From Lumbricus terrestris (lineage: Eukaryota; Annelida; Clitellata; Crassiclitellata; Lumbricidae), in contig OX457046.1 in NCBI GenBank assembly GCA_949752735.1, positions 38,341,149 to 38,405,148 of the forward strand: 64,000 nucleotides of DNA, written 5' to 3'. The notes under the pieces were generated by a model that was not told the origin of the DNA, did no database searches, and saw only the letters and a list, made by a program, of their open reading frames with translations. The stretch's first letter is position 1; each line of letters opens with the position of its first letter. The position numbers and the translations under genes were made by a program. Of the stretch, positions 24,940-36,460 are shown in pieces.

Positions 24940-26496
24940 CTGTTGGCAGAAGAACGAATCACGTAACATACTCTACAAAGGCAGATTGTAATCGTAATCT
25001 CCTAATTTCTAAAGCGCCACTGGAAAGCCAAGCGCGGGGCACTATTGTAGCACTATATGAATAAATAAATATGACAATACTATTACTGATACGTGCAACA
25101 GTCCATTAAAATCAGTTCTTGGCACTTTCCTTGGAATTTAATTGAAAGCTATTGAATTAACTGCTGCCAGCGCTTGGAGATTACGATTACTAAAATACTG
25201 AAGCCGAAGATTTGCTTAGCACCGATGCATTTACAATGTAAACGACCAAAACAAAATAATTAATAATCCCGATACGAGGTCGTTAAAAACAAGGTGTCAA
25301 TCCATAACACGCCGGACCGGTAAAAGAGGGACACTGTCCAAATTGCAACGATCATCAAGCATCAGTCTAATTAATTCACCTTGCACAATAATGCAAAGAT
25401 TTTTTATTTTACATCAAACGACTGCACTTGAATATTATATAACACAGTAATTTGAAAGTAGTTTAATTTTAAAGTTTGTGTAAAATTTTAGGGCAGACTA
25501 TATATTTGAACACACGAAGAGATTGACATAATGACGCATTCGAGGTAAAAGCAATCGCATTCATGAAATCCAAACTTCTAAAGCGCTGTTTCCGAACGCA
25601 GAAGGGCTGTCCAAATGGGAATCAATAGATGCTTAAGTTCGATTTCATTTTCTGTCAAAATATCAGGCACCACCGCACCAGACTGGCCGCACCGAATAAT
25701 AAAAATAATCATGTGTTCTGCGTAAAGCAGCCGCGTTATTTAAAGAGTCACAGCGTGAAGCTGTTGAACAACCACGTTTCGCTTGACAGAGACCACAGAG
25801 GATTACAGACGAGTGTTGCAGTTCGGGTTGGAAGAAGTGAAAACACATGGATCTTAAGGATCACTCTATGAAATCAGGTTGAATTTTACGAGGGGCGGTA
25901 GGGGGAGAGAGAGATAGAGTCTGACAGACAGACTGACAGAGAAAGCCGATGATACATAAAGCGTAGCTATGATAATATATTATGAGAGATGCGCGTGGTT
26001 ACGGCAAATTCGTGGATAGCCTAGATCCACGATTAGAGATGTTTTATTCCTTTTTACTTACTTACTTACTAAGGTCTTCAAGCTGACCATGTTACATTTA
26101 ATAAATACATGGCCTAGATCCACGATAGAGATGTTTTATTTCCTTTTTACTTACTTACTAAGGCCTTCAAGCTGACCTATATTTAAACTAAGCGAACATT
26201 CGCACCTGTACGCAGAAAAATCAACTATTTAAATAGCAACATAGTCGGCATCTATGGCATGCACAATATAACATAATTATTGAGTTTTAAGGCCACAACA
26301 GCACTTGATTAAATTTCATTTTATTTATAATATTCATAAAACATCAAATTGCGTCCTTATTCTACAAGATGCGATAAGTCGATCTCCTTTCAACTCTCGC
26401 GAGATGACACTGGCGTTCGTGATTGGCTGAACGTCACAATTACTAATGAATAATTAATCGTCATCAGCTGTTGGCGTAACGGCATAAACAAACAAA
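24940..26496. promoter_or_regulatory. Divergent intergenic segment between PIGN and CYHR1
   Basis: The two start codons lie 1.56 kb apart and point away from each other, so both promoters must fall here. I see no convincing TATA box. A PIGN 5' UTR exon is expected because an acceptor precedes its ATG. Contents include a LINE/SINE-tail-like fragment near 25010-25070 and a direct duplication at 26018-26177. No protein-coding exon was recognised. Confidence 0.5.
26018..26177. repeat. Direct duplication of about 70 bp upstream of CYHR1
   Basis: The segment beginning GCCTAGATCCACGAT and continuing through TTTTTACTTACTTACTAAGG and TTCAAGCTGACC occurs twice, at about 26018-26090 and 26111-26177, with only small differences. 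Confidence 0.85.
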
Positions 26497-29400
26497 ATGG
26501 CCGACGGAGTGGAGATAAATTTAGTGGCAGTGGAAAACATCTTTGATAATAACAAGGACCTAGACGACGGGTGCGAACCACCGACATCGAAGAGAACGAA
26601 ACTGGACGAGAAAGATGAGTACGATCAATACAGCCTAGAAGAACGACTGAACGGAATTCTGAGCTGCACCGTTTGTTATGATATGCCGAACTTGTCGTTT
26701 TACCAGGTAAGGGGTTAGCTGAGGGCAGCGGAACGGAAGCCGAGGGTCATTGGTCGCGTAGAGCACTATATGTTGCGTTGTTGATTTATGGTTGGGTGGC
26801 GGAGTCAATGCATGTCATTCGGTTTTATTGACAGATTATTATTTGCTTCGCTTCCTGCTCGTCGCTTCGTCAGCTTTATTAGCTCGCTGATGCAATGTAA
26901 ATCAGATTTTTGCAATTGATTAGCCATGAATTTCTCGTTCATCCATCCTTCCACATAGACATAATTATGTTCACCCATAAAGATGCCACCCTTTCAGTTG
27001 TCGTCTCACTCATTCAGTTACTTGATAGAGCTCCTCTTCAGGATATGGTGGCAGTTTTTATATTGGCCTTGGCTGAAAATGACTTTGAATTTCATTTATG
27101 TTCTGTTAGGCTCAGGACTAGACTGAGGGGTTATTTTTGTTCCGCATATCAACTTTAGCTTGAGTACAATTTTAGGATGAATTTTACTGATTGCTGTGAT
27201 GTAAATGTCATGCTAATAATAATTAGAAGAATATTAATAATTTATTTAGCTAGACAAGTAGATGCCTTCCTAGGTGTGGAACTGTGGATCCTGTCTTCAT
27301 AAATTTTCTAAATCTTTATTGATCTTGTCCATTGTGCCAATAAAAACTAACACTTCTGTCACTACCCTTAGCGCCACAGAGTGACGCTATACAAATGCAT
27401 GAGTACAATTTACAATTACCTCAGAATGTTTCATATAGCTCACATCTAGTTCATGTTCAATGCTATCGAAGACTTTTGTGAATGCCAGATTTATCCGTAC
27501 AAGACTAAGTAATTTCTGTAGGTTTGAGCATTTAATGTCATGTAAGTCTAGGAAATTTCTCAGATTTACATTCATATTGCTTTGATTGTGCGCAACCCTG
27601 AAAACGTGTTGTTCCATTACTTGGCGCAATAGTCCAAGTGCTTCCTTCGACCAAGGTGCATGACAGAGTTCTCCCAAATGCAAAGAACATGGTGTACTTA
27701 CTTTTGTACTTACTGGTGTACTTACCGACACGTGTACTTCTTTATTCGTATGCTACATTCTGAGTATTCTTGTCTTTGAATTTACATGCTTGAATTAAAG
27801 TTGGTTCTTACTTATTTATATGACTAAAATTGTGACTTGGAGCATGTGAGCTTGAGCCTGAAGTACAGTCACTGTATAGGGACCTTGAGGGAGTCCAAGA
27901 AATACAGTTTTTAATTACTATGAATCTCTTAATTCTTACATCGTGCTATGAATCTTCACTGTAATGGTTCACTACCATTGATTTCTTTCTGTAGCACCTT
28001 TTTTTCCGCACCTCAGATTCATATTTCGGTGTGACCTTGCGCGCGTTACAAATTTATTTAATAATAATGACTTTAAAGTCCTTGTTACGGAGCAGTATGA
28101 GGCAGTTTTTTAAGGAAATGCTATAAGCAACTTTTGAAGGAAATGCTATGAGGCAATTTTAAGGAGATGCTATGGAGCATATTTTAAGGAAATACTATAA
28201 GGGATTTTTTACTGTAATGGAGTTATCTGCTGGCAGCCCTTATATGCCGAGGCAAAGAAGCACAAAGCTACTGATGGCTTGCCTCTCAGGGCCAAGGAAG
28301 GAGTGGGTGGGTGGGGGTGTTCGTCTTGCGTTGGGATGCAATGCAAGGGTGATTGGCACATTGCCAAGATTCCTCAGTCCTGGCTGCTCAAGGTTCCTCA
28401 CCTTGACCTGGCTGGCTATTCCTGTACGTTCGCCTGTATGCATCTGTGTACGTGTGCGTGTGTTTGCCTGTGTCCTTGTACGTCTGTCTCGATTAGCGTC
28501 TGTGCGAAACGTAATAGCCTACTACTATCATTGGCAGAGAGAGATGGCCAGCTATTTTTGGAGTGCTGTACTCAAAGCCGGTGTCACGAAATAGAGTATC
28601 CCCCGTATTAATTGTATCCCCCCATATTAAAAAAAGTCGAAAAATCCGCTTCCGCGTGTAATTTTTTTGGCAATTTAATTTTCATCTGCTTTGTTTTGAA
28701 CAATGACATTAACAGGTATGTTTATTCCTACTAGATAATTTGTTTTGCCCTGTTTTTAGAGCACTTAAAACATTTAAAACACTTTAAAACACTCAGAGTC
28801 ACTAAATAAATTCCAGTTGCCTTTATCTGAGCATTGCTTAGGACACTTAAAACAATTAGGGTCACTTTAAATTTTGATTACAGCCTAAATTTTTTTATTA
28901 TGCGCATTTTTCAAAAATGGGGATAGAATGGTTTATCCCTCCGGATAGTATAGACCGGCTAATTCCATCCGGGGGGATAGATTAATTCATCCCCCCGGAT
29001 AGCTTTCAGGGGGGATACTCCGTTTCGTGTCACCGGCCACCAAGAGCTGTGCCGGTCAAACCAAGCGGAGCTCACAGCAGGGCCTACTGTACAAAGGCCA
29101 CTGCACAAGTTATTCCGATTTTCATTTTTCTCATGCCAATGCACTATACCTGTAACGTAATGAACTACGACATGCTGTAATATGTAACAAGATGTAGACA
29201 TGAAATGAACAGCAAAAGAATAAAACCACAGAAAATAGGTGCAATAGAACCACGATGATATTCAGCTTCTTGCTTGTTTTATTATCAAGGGAACAGATGA
29301 CCTCGGGAGGATGATAGAAGTAGCAACATTATTAATAATAACAAGAGTCACAAATAACAAGATAGTCACGGACTCATGGTAAAAAATTGATAACAGCTGT

Positions 29401-32400
29401 CTTGCTAATAATACTGCTAGTGCTTCTGAGCTGCTTCTTCTGCTGCTGCTGATGATGATAAATAATAATTGAAGTCCCTGAGGGATCCTAAATATCTTGG
29501 GGCAAATTTTAAAAAAACCCATAATAATAATAGTATTAGTAATAATAGTAATTATAGCAATGACTGTGATAACTGCATTAATATAATCAAGGTTGTAATT
29601 GACCAGTATACTTATGCAGTTATACAGCGTGTACCCGGTACTCGCCTCAAATATTTGTGTGTAGTGTATGGCGAAATGACCTGCAGAAGACAGACCTAAT
29701 CTACTGTAGCGTGTATGCACCTCTAAATGTTGCAAGTACAACCCTGCTTATGATATCAGTGTTACCAGTTACTCTCAATAATGCGGTCAGTATTGCCAAT
29801 TAGTCTTAGTAATGCCTCTAATTTTGACAAGACCATGGCACTTAATAGCTAAATACTATGACTGTGGGTAAGTACACCAGTGTTAAGATTTCTAGCTGAC
29901 ATAATATGATACTAGCGTATATTGAGAGATGGAAGAGATAAAAAATGAATGCCATAATTGGGGCTGGTTGTTACGGTAGTATGTTAGCCACTCATTCACG
30001 AGCTTTGTGTGCATGGGCAGCTAGATCTAACAAAGATACAATTGTCCCAAAAGAAAAGCTTTCTGGTGTAGACACAGCACTCAAAAGCACGTCTGTGCTG
30101 ACGAAGGCGCACATAGACACATAGCAGACACACACACCGACACGCGCGTGCACACACACGCACACACACATGCACACACACACACACGCACACACACATG
30201 AATGGACCCAGACAGTGAGTGCATGCTTATCGACCCTACTATCCAACCATGAACCAGTATTCCCTCAATTCAGTGTTTGTTTTTCTTGTCTGAATAAATT
30301 AAATTCACCCACAATATTACAGAGATGCTTGGTTCCAACCATTATGTCAATCCTAACGCTTAACAATTGGAGGGACAAATGTATGGGCCATCCCCCCACC
30401 ACACCCATTGAGGGGGACCATCCCCCTGTCCTCCCTAAGTCTCCGCCCATGGGACCCACAAACTTCATCGCTGATATCTCTAGTCTTATGCACGTCTGTA
30501 CACAAAAATGCGGATAGCAATTGGTCAAATAAAGAATATTCTTATCTTAAATCGTTGTACACTTATATTACCAGGGTACTCCGATCTCATCGTAAATTAC
30601 TTTCTAATTGAAAGCTTGCACTGTCTGGGTCCTTAACATTAGTATTGGTAACATTGCTATATCACAAGTGTCTTGTGCGAAATTTTTAGGAGTTTATATT
30701 GATGAATATTGCGCATGGAAAGAACATAATGATATTATTAGGCAAAAATTGTTTTAAAATATTGGCATAATGTCATGCATTAGTTATGTCCTACTTCAAA
30801 ATGTACTAATTGCATTGTATTACTACTTTGTTTTTCCTTACATAGCTTGCTGCAATATCACATGGTCTCAACTTAGAAATCCCACTTAATCCGACTTATT
30901 ATTTTTATAAAAGATCTCTATTTGAATCATCTGTAATCACCCCTACGAAGACAGTAACAGCCCTTGTTTGTCAGTCTAGAAATATTGCCACCTGGATTGA
31001 TCAATAAACTGCAAATTTGTATATTTATGTTTAGATGTCAAAGTAACCTGCCACCTGTAAGTTTTCATAGGTATTACCTGAATCTGCAAATACATGACCA
31101 ATAACCATTATACCAGATCCTGCAGTAAATATCACATAATATTACATTACGCTTTACGCTTGCACAATAAATTATATGGCAGTTTTCTGTTCCAATTCAT
31201 GGTCCTACTCAGTGGAATTCTTAGCTCACTGAGCTTACTGTATATCCTTTTAAAACACACTTTAAATGGTATTGATTTAGTTACTGCATGTATAACGTAA
31301 TATAATAGTGAACGGTTGATATCCATTATTCATTTGATCTGCTATATTATGTAATGTTATTTCTATGTACTTGTTCTTCTCTGCATATTCGCAGTTTTAC
31401 TTGTTCTTTGTTCTTCTATTAAATTCATGCTTTAATGGTTAGTTTCATTGTATATACCGGGTATTTAAAATAGAAAGGAGAAAGCCTGCATGCGAAACGA
31501 TATTCTTTCTTTTGGGTTCACCCTATGACATCCATGAGCTGCTGCATGGACTATTGAAAATGTACTCATATTTTTAGGGATCAATAAAGCTTGTGAATTG
31601 AATTGAATTCTAAAACCACATTTGTGCATGTTGTAAAGATGCTGAATAAATCTGTTTAAAAATCTGTCACAGGGCCGACTGCATGAAACAGTCTTCCCTA
31701 TTGAAAAACGTATCATCTGTTGAGACACTTAAATCACAACTTTGACCGATATTTTTTAACAGTCGTACGACTCTTATTGACTTTTTGAACTCATGTACAG
31801 CACGCTCTCTTCAACCTTGGCTGAACTAAGACGCTATACATCTTGGTATTATTATTATTATTATTATTATTAATTACCATCATAATTATTATCATTAACA
31901 TTATTATTACAATTATTATTGTTTTTTGCCCCAAGGTAAACAGGATCCCTCAGGGACATACTAGCAGGGCTTAAAGTGTGCCTGGACGGTCATGGACTGC
32001 GTCCATGCGCTAGTTTTAAAATCTGAACGCCGTCCAGTCACTCTCTGGCTGGCACAGACTGGAAAGGTAACGGGCGTCCAGGCACTTATTTTTTCACACG
32101 TCACGCACTGCATACTGGTATTATTACTGTTATCTTTATATTATTATTAGTATTAATTATTGTTGTTATTATTATTATTATCAAATCCTCCTATGGATAC
32201 AGGGCTTACAGGCTAATGTTTTTGCTGTGTTGTTGTTCTAGTGCACTAACGGCCATCTCTTGTGTTCAAGCTGCTTGTCATGCTTGTTGGCCGAGTGTCG
32301 GACTGAGAAAGTGAAGGCGTCATGCAAGATCTGTGCCTGCGAGCTCAGCAGATCGCTGTGCCGCCGAAACCTCGTGGTCGAGAAGGCGATATCGGAGATG

Positions 32401-35400
32401 CCGATAGCGTGTCCGTACTGCGACAAACTTCTGCCGCGTAGCTCTCTTTCGTTTCACAGGAGGGATCAGTGCCCGGAAAGGTGCGTACAGCATCGTACAC
32501 ACGTTCGTTCATTTCCTAGGCAGTGCGTGCTCTCGTAGGTAAGCTGTTCTTGTGCTGTGCTGTTACACCTTCTGTTCTAAAACTCACTGTGGGCCCCACA
32601 TGTGCTGCAGATTGGGGCTGTATACCCAGTGAGCACGCTTCTTTTATTTGTAGTGTGTCAACGGTTTGTAGCACGCAGTCACTTTGGGTGTTGTTTCAGC
32701 TGTTCGGAGTTAAGGATCATTGGCCGGGTGTTCGGCTGACCAGTGGACCACCGGTGGAGGAGTTCTTGGTGACTGGTGGCCAGGTTCAACGTCGTCTAGG
32801 ATGACACGCGTGGAAGGAACTGCCCACGTTTTCCAGCCGAGATTGCTCACGGTTTCGGACTGTGGTGCGCTGTGCTGGACCAAAAAAGGGAACACTGATT
32901 TCCAGCCAGATGGGTGTCTGACGGTTTCGAGCGACAAGATTCGAGAAGTTGTTGTTTTCAGGATGTGTTTTAGACGCGGCTTTGGAGGACATGCAATGCG
33001 GCGTTCGGGCATGGCAGTGACTGCGCTTTAAAGCACATTTCTGTCGGGGCTTCTGAAGTAGTGTCCGTTAAGTTTTTTAGTTGCTTGTTTTCAGACTTCA
33101 TCCAATTTTCTCATTTTTATTTTTACTGCTTTCTGTAAAGAGAAACTCTGTGACTTTGCAAATCTAGCCTATATATTGACTTTCGTAGTAACATTTTTTG
33201 GTTCAGTTTTTTGTTTGTTTTCCTCTGATGTTTGTGAATTGATTTTTTGCAGAAGTTCAATTACCTTTAGTTAGAGATCTGATCTTTTTAATTTGTTTAG
33301 ACTTTATTTCACCTGCCTGTTTATTTATGTATTTTTTTTATATTTTAAAATGGCTAATGGTTGTTTGAGATTTTAGGAAGGAGACTACAATGACTTTGGC
33401 CGAACATTTTACTTTAAGATTTCTTCTTGAACATATTTTAATGAGAGTGAACAGTTTTGAAATGTTTTTAACAACTAGTCAATGAACGTTGATTATTGAC
33501 AATATTTATTTGTATGTGTTTATAAATGCTATATTCGTTCTCTTGGAAAAAGAGGTTTTTGTGATATGTACATAGAAATATTAATTAAGAATTTTTGTGA
33601 TTTATTTTGAGAAGAGTTATATTGAACTGGGTGGGATGTGGTACTAGTTCTGTATGCATGACGAATAGTTAAACTGATCGGACTTTTCGTGTATTGTATG
33701 GATATCTCTCCGGCAAAAGAAACTTTCGAACATTCCGCGTTGTCGAGAACAATAACATATCAGACGTATATTTCGTTGAACAAAATCGCTGGACTTTTTT
33801 ATTCACTTGTCCTGTAAGGACAAGAATTCTGAACACTAATTAATTCGAATTAATTCAATTTGAATCATTTAACTTTCATCCGGCATTGACATTCTAGCTA
33901 ACAGAACTTCTACAATTAATAATACTAAGTGACAGTTAAATTATTTTCAAATTCTGCTCATTACATTCGTCGTAAAGTTGCTAATGTTATTAATGTTTAG
34001 TGTTTTTTATGGGAGTGCAGACAAAACTAATAAAGTTTGAAACGTGGATGTAGTTTGTTTAGTTTGTTATTTATAACTACGTGTAGCAATTGTATGCCAA
34101 TGATGAAATAATGTGAAGCATGTGAAATTGATGTACTCATGTTGATGAATATGAGAGTGAATGCTGTTTCAAAAATTCTGTTACACTTAAACTTTTGTGT
34201 TGTTGGTATTTTGTGCTAGACATTTTCTATGTGATGTAATGTAGATCTGGGTCATAGAGCTTAAAATTGAACTATCAAAGGTGTGACATAAAGTACATGT
34301 AAGTTGAACATGACAGCAAATACAACTGTGACTTGGGTATATAAAACCGACTGCAAATCATCCTGACTTTTCTCATTAAACATTCAATTTAAACAATCTA
34401 TTGATTGAATCGTCTTGTTGTTGCTGATATTAAACTTTGGTGATTGCTTTATGTTTTCAGATGGTATAGGGATAGTTGGTTGTCAGGTCATGTGTGATGC
34501 TAGTTGTAAGCAATAATTTAGCGGTCGTGGGATAGAGGTGAGTACATGTTGACCAGTGTTGTGTTCTTGATGTCATGCGTAGTTGTTGCTTGCTCATCGA
34601 ATTAACGTGCATGCGTTATTCGCTATTTGTTTCGCCGGAAATTCGCGACCGAAACCCCCCTTTGCAATGCACCCTTCCACTTGTTGATGTTATTGTTGTG
34701 TTGGTTTGATTGCAGACCCGCGAAGTGCAAGTATGCTTGTATAGGGTGTGATTGGGCAGGACCTGATCGTTCACGTCTGGCGCACGAGGCTTCCTGCACG
34801 TTCCCCGATATGACGGGTCAGGAGCTGTTCGCGTCGATGCTTCAGCGGGATGAAGCAAAAGTCAAGGAAGTGAGAGTGTATAAGCGTTTGTTAGACTTGC
34901 TGTCGTACGAGAATGTAGAATTCGTTGGTATGTACAAACAGTCTTGTTTTTCTCATCTTAGAATTGGCCTACAGTAGAAACTTCGTAGAACTCTGACAGT
35001 CGGCATCCATTTTGTCGGTCTCCTTTGTCACCTTTCCGCCTTTGCTAGAGTCGTCTGCTTTTTCAGTCTTCAGTCTCGTTCCTGTCCTTCCAGTCTTGCT
35101 CATTTATATGTTACCAATCACAATATAATTGACTTTAATCATTCAGTGATCTTTAGGATAACTTTGCTATCCTTATTATTTTTGACGATCATTTTAATAA
35201 AGTCCCATTATTACAATTTCCACTGCTTTGTTTAGAATTGTCTTGGTTCAATTTTTCTGGTATCTGTTTTAGTTATTTAATTCTTTTAAAACAGCCTTTT
35301 AAAACATTAAAATAATAATAATTATTATTATTATAAATCTTAAATATTTGACTATAACTGTTAATGTTATTAGTCTAATATATTTTTAATCTCATCGTTG

Positions 35401-36032
35401 GTATCAAAGATCAATCTTTTATTATATTGTTATTATTGTTGTTATTAATGGCAATATGCGTAATAAAAATAATTATATTTGATTATACTTGCATTAGACT
35501 TATTACTAGGTCTTTTTGTTCTACGCTTTCTTTGTGTAATGTCACATAATGTGGTATTTGACTCCAAAGAGACATCTATTAATGTAACAACTGTTCAGAA
35601 CTGCTAATGGCTTGTGTTGCTGCTTTAGATTTCCGACTGCTACCGTATCAGAACGCTGAGGGTGACGCTGCTTCAACGCCGTCCTACAAGGCGAACCCCT
35701 TCACAGCGCACGGCCTCACCTGGGTCGTCCACGCTTGCATCGCCCCCAACGCCAACCAGGAGAACACGCGTGGCTCAGCTTCTCGCACGCTCCAGTTCAA
35801 GCTTGTGCTGCAGACAAAACCACGAGTCCCCACTCTCTTGTCCTACGTCATTCTGAAAGGGCCGTACGGTGCGGTCGCCCTCAGTCCCATCATGCACGAG
35901 TTCGAGTTTGCGGAAGCCGCAATGGAGACGCAGTACCATGACATCCCGTGCTCCGATCAGTTCGAAGGAAACGCTTTCGTCGCGTCGCGAAGCATCAAGC
36001 TGCGGCTAGCCCTGATTCAGGTTAAGAAATGA
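26497..36032 (+). CDS. CYHR1: CYHR1/ZTRAF1, cysteine- and histidine-rich zinc-finger TRAF-like protein (complete, 4 exons)
   Basis: Exons 26497-26706, 32242-32480, 34716-34927 and 35629-36032 join with GT/AG sites and matching phases to give 354 residues (the human protein is about 360). The ATG has a good context (AACAAAATGG). Residues 1-50 are acidic with a basic KRTK patch. Next is a RING-like zinc finger split over exons 1-2: CTVCYDM, then CTNGHLLCSSC and CKIC. A second Cys/His region in exons 2-3 (CPYC, CKYACIGC, HEASC) resembles a TRAF-type finger. The C-terminal 170 residues match the conserved CYHR1 tail (FKLVLQTK, YVILKGPYGAV, ending ALIQVKK). Orthology is clear by pattern. The molecular role of this family is poorly defined; an E3-ligase role is only inference from the RING-like finger. 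Intron 1 is 5.5 kb. Confidence 0.95.
28577..29037. mobile_element. Inverted-repeat element with GCCGGTGTCACGAAA ends
   Basis: The first 15 bases GCCGGTGTCACGAAA are repeated inverted as TTTCGTGTCACCGGC, and both ends continue with a run matching GAGTATCCCCC / GGGGGATACTCC. It is non-coding, with no clear target duplication. It lies in CYHR1 intron 1. Confidence 0.65.
29470..29560 (+). repeat. Dispersed repeat with TCCCTGAGGGATCC...CTTGGGG and TAA microsatellite tail
   Basis: GTCCCTGAGGGATCC, then ATCTTGGGGCAAATTTT and an AATAATAAT stretch. The same order occurs at 13930-14010 and 16119-16165, and inverted at 31850-31957 and 18650-18785. Confidence 0.6.
30125..30200. repeat. CA-rich microsatellite
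   Basis: ACACACAC runs with CG interruptions, in CYHR1 intron 1. Confidence 0.9.
30620..31615 (+). pseudogene. LINE reverse-transcriptase relic
   Basis: Frame-broken translation shows CAKFLGVYIDEYCAWKEH, then IIRQKL, ALYYYFVFPYIACCNITW, and further on SFLFQF next to a GPTQWNS reading. These are the C-terminal hallmarks of a non-LTR retrotransposon reverse transcriptase (FLGV-ID, H-I-K, the Y-P-C-W block and GP-WNSL). The 3' end has GATCAATAAAGCTTGTGAAT and a TTGAATTG repeat, as in many LINEs. It lies in CYHR1 intron 1, sense orientation. Confidence 0.75.
31965..32110. mobile_element. hAT-type miniature element, GCTTAAAGTGTG family
   Basis: Flanking 8-mers CATACTAG (31957-31964) and CATACTGG (32111-32118) match at 7 of 8. 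The left end CAGGGCTTAAAGTGTGC and interior (TGCCTGGACGGTCATGGAC) match the element at 13381-13564 in opposite orientation. Confidence 0.75.
32481..34715 (+). other. CYHR1 intron 2 (2.2 kb)
   Basis: The first 550 bases are noticeably more G+C-rich than the rest and open in frames on both strands (about 32690-33030), without any family I recognise. The remainder is A+T-rich; I see nothing coding in it. Confidence 0.5.
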
Positions 36033-36454
36033 TTTCCGATCTAGTTTTAATTAAAAAATGAAAAATGTCCTTTCGTGCTTGACAGCGGTTAACGTTTTCC
36101 AGTGCCTACTAAGTCGTCGACGGCTGGCGGTCGGGGGATTTCGGAAACCGGGGTTTTTCGATTTTGATAAGTTGTAGAGTGTTGTGACTTTCAGATCGTG
36201 CAGCAAAGCGTCACCGATTCAGGTTATGGAGTATCAATGTAGATCCAATTTTCTATTATATGAGAGTTTTTTTTCTTCTATCTTCCTTTAACTTATAACT
36301 TTGAAATTTTTTCTACCTTTGTTTCATTTATATTGTTATCAGTGTTATTATGATTATTATTTATTGCGGTAAATCTTTTTCAATGGTGTAAAAAATTGTC
36401 TGGTGATCAAATCTTTTATTATTACCTCGCACTAATTAATTGTTATTAAATAAT

Positions 36455-36460
36455 AATAAA
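36455..36460 (+). terminator. Possible CYHR1 polyadenylation signal
   Basis: AATAAA lies about 420 bases after the CYHR1 stop codon, in A+T-rich sequence. Later AATAAA-like words exist, so the true 3' end is undecided. Confidence 0.3.

Larger units (their letters stand above)
26707..32241 (+). other. CYHR1 intron 1 (5.5 kb), repeat-filled
   Basis: No CYHR1 exon is found inside. The intron holds a LINE-tail fragment near 27365-27400, an inverted-repeat element at 28577-29037, a TAA-tailed repeat at 29470-29530, a CA-rich stretch at 30125-30200, a LINE reverse-transcriptase relic at about 30620-31615, an ATT microsatellite at 31845-31920 and a hAT-type miniature element at 31965-32110. Confidence 0.7.
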
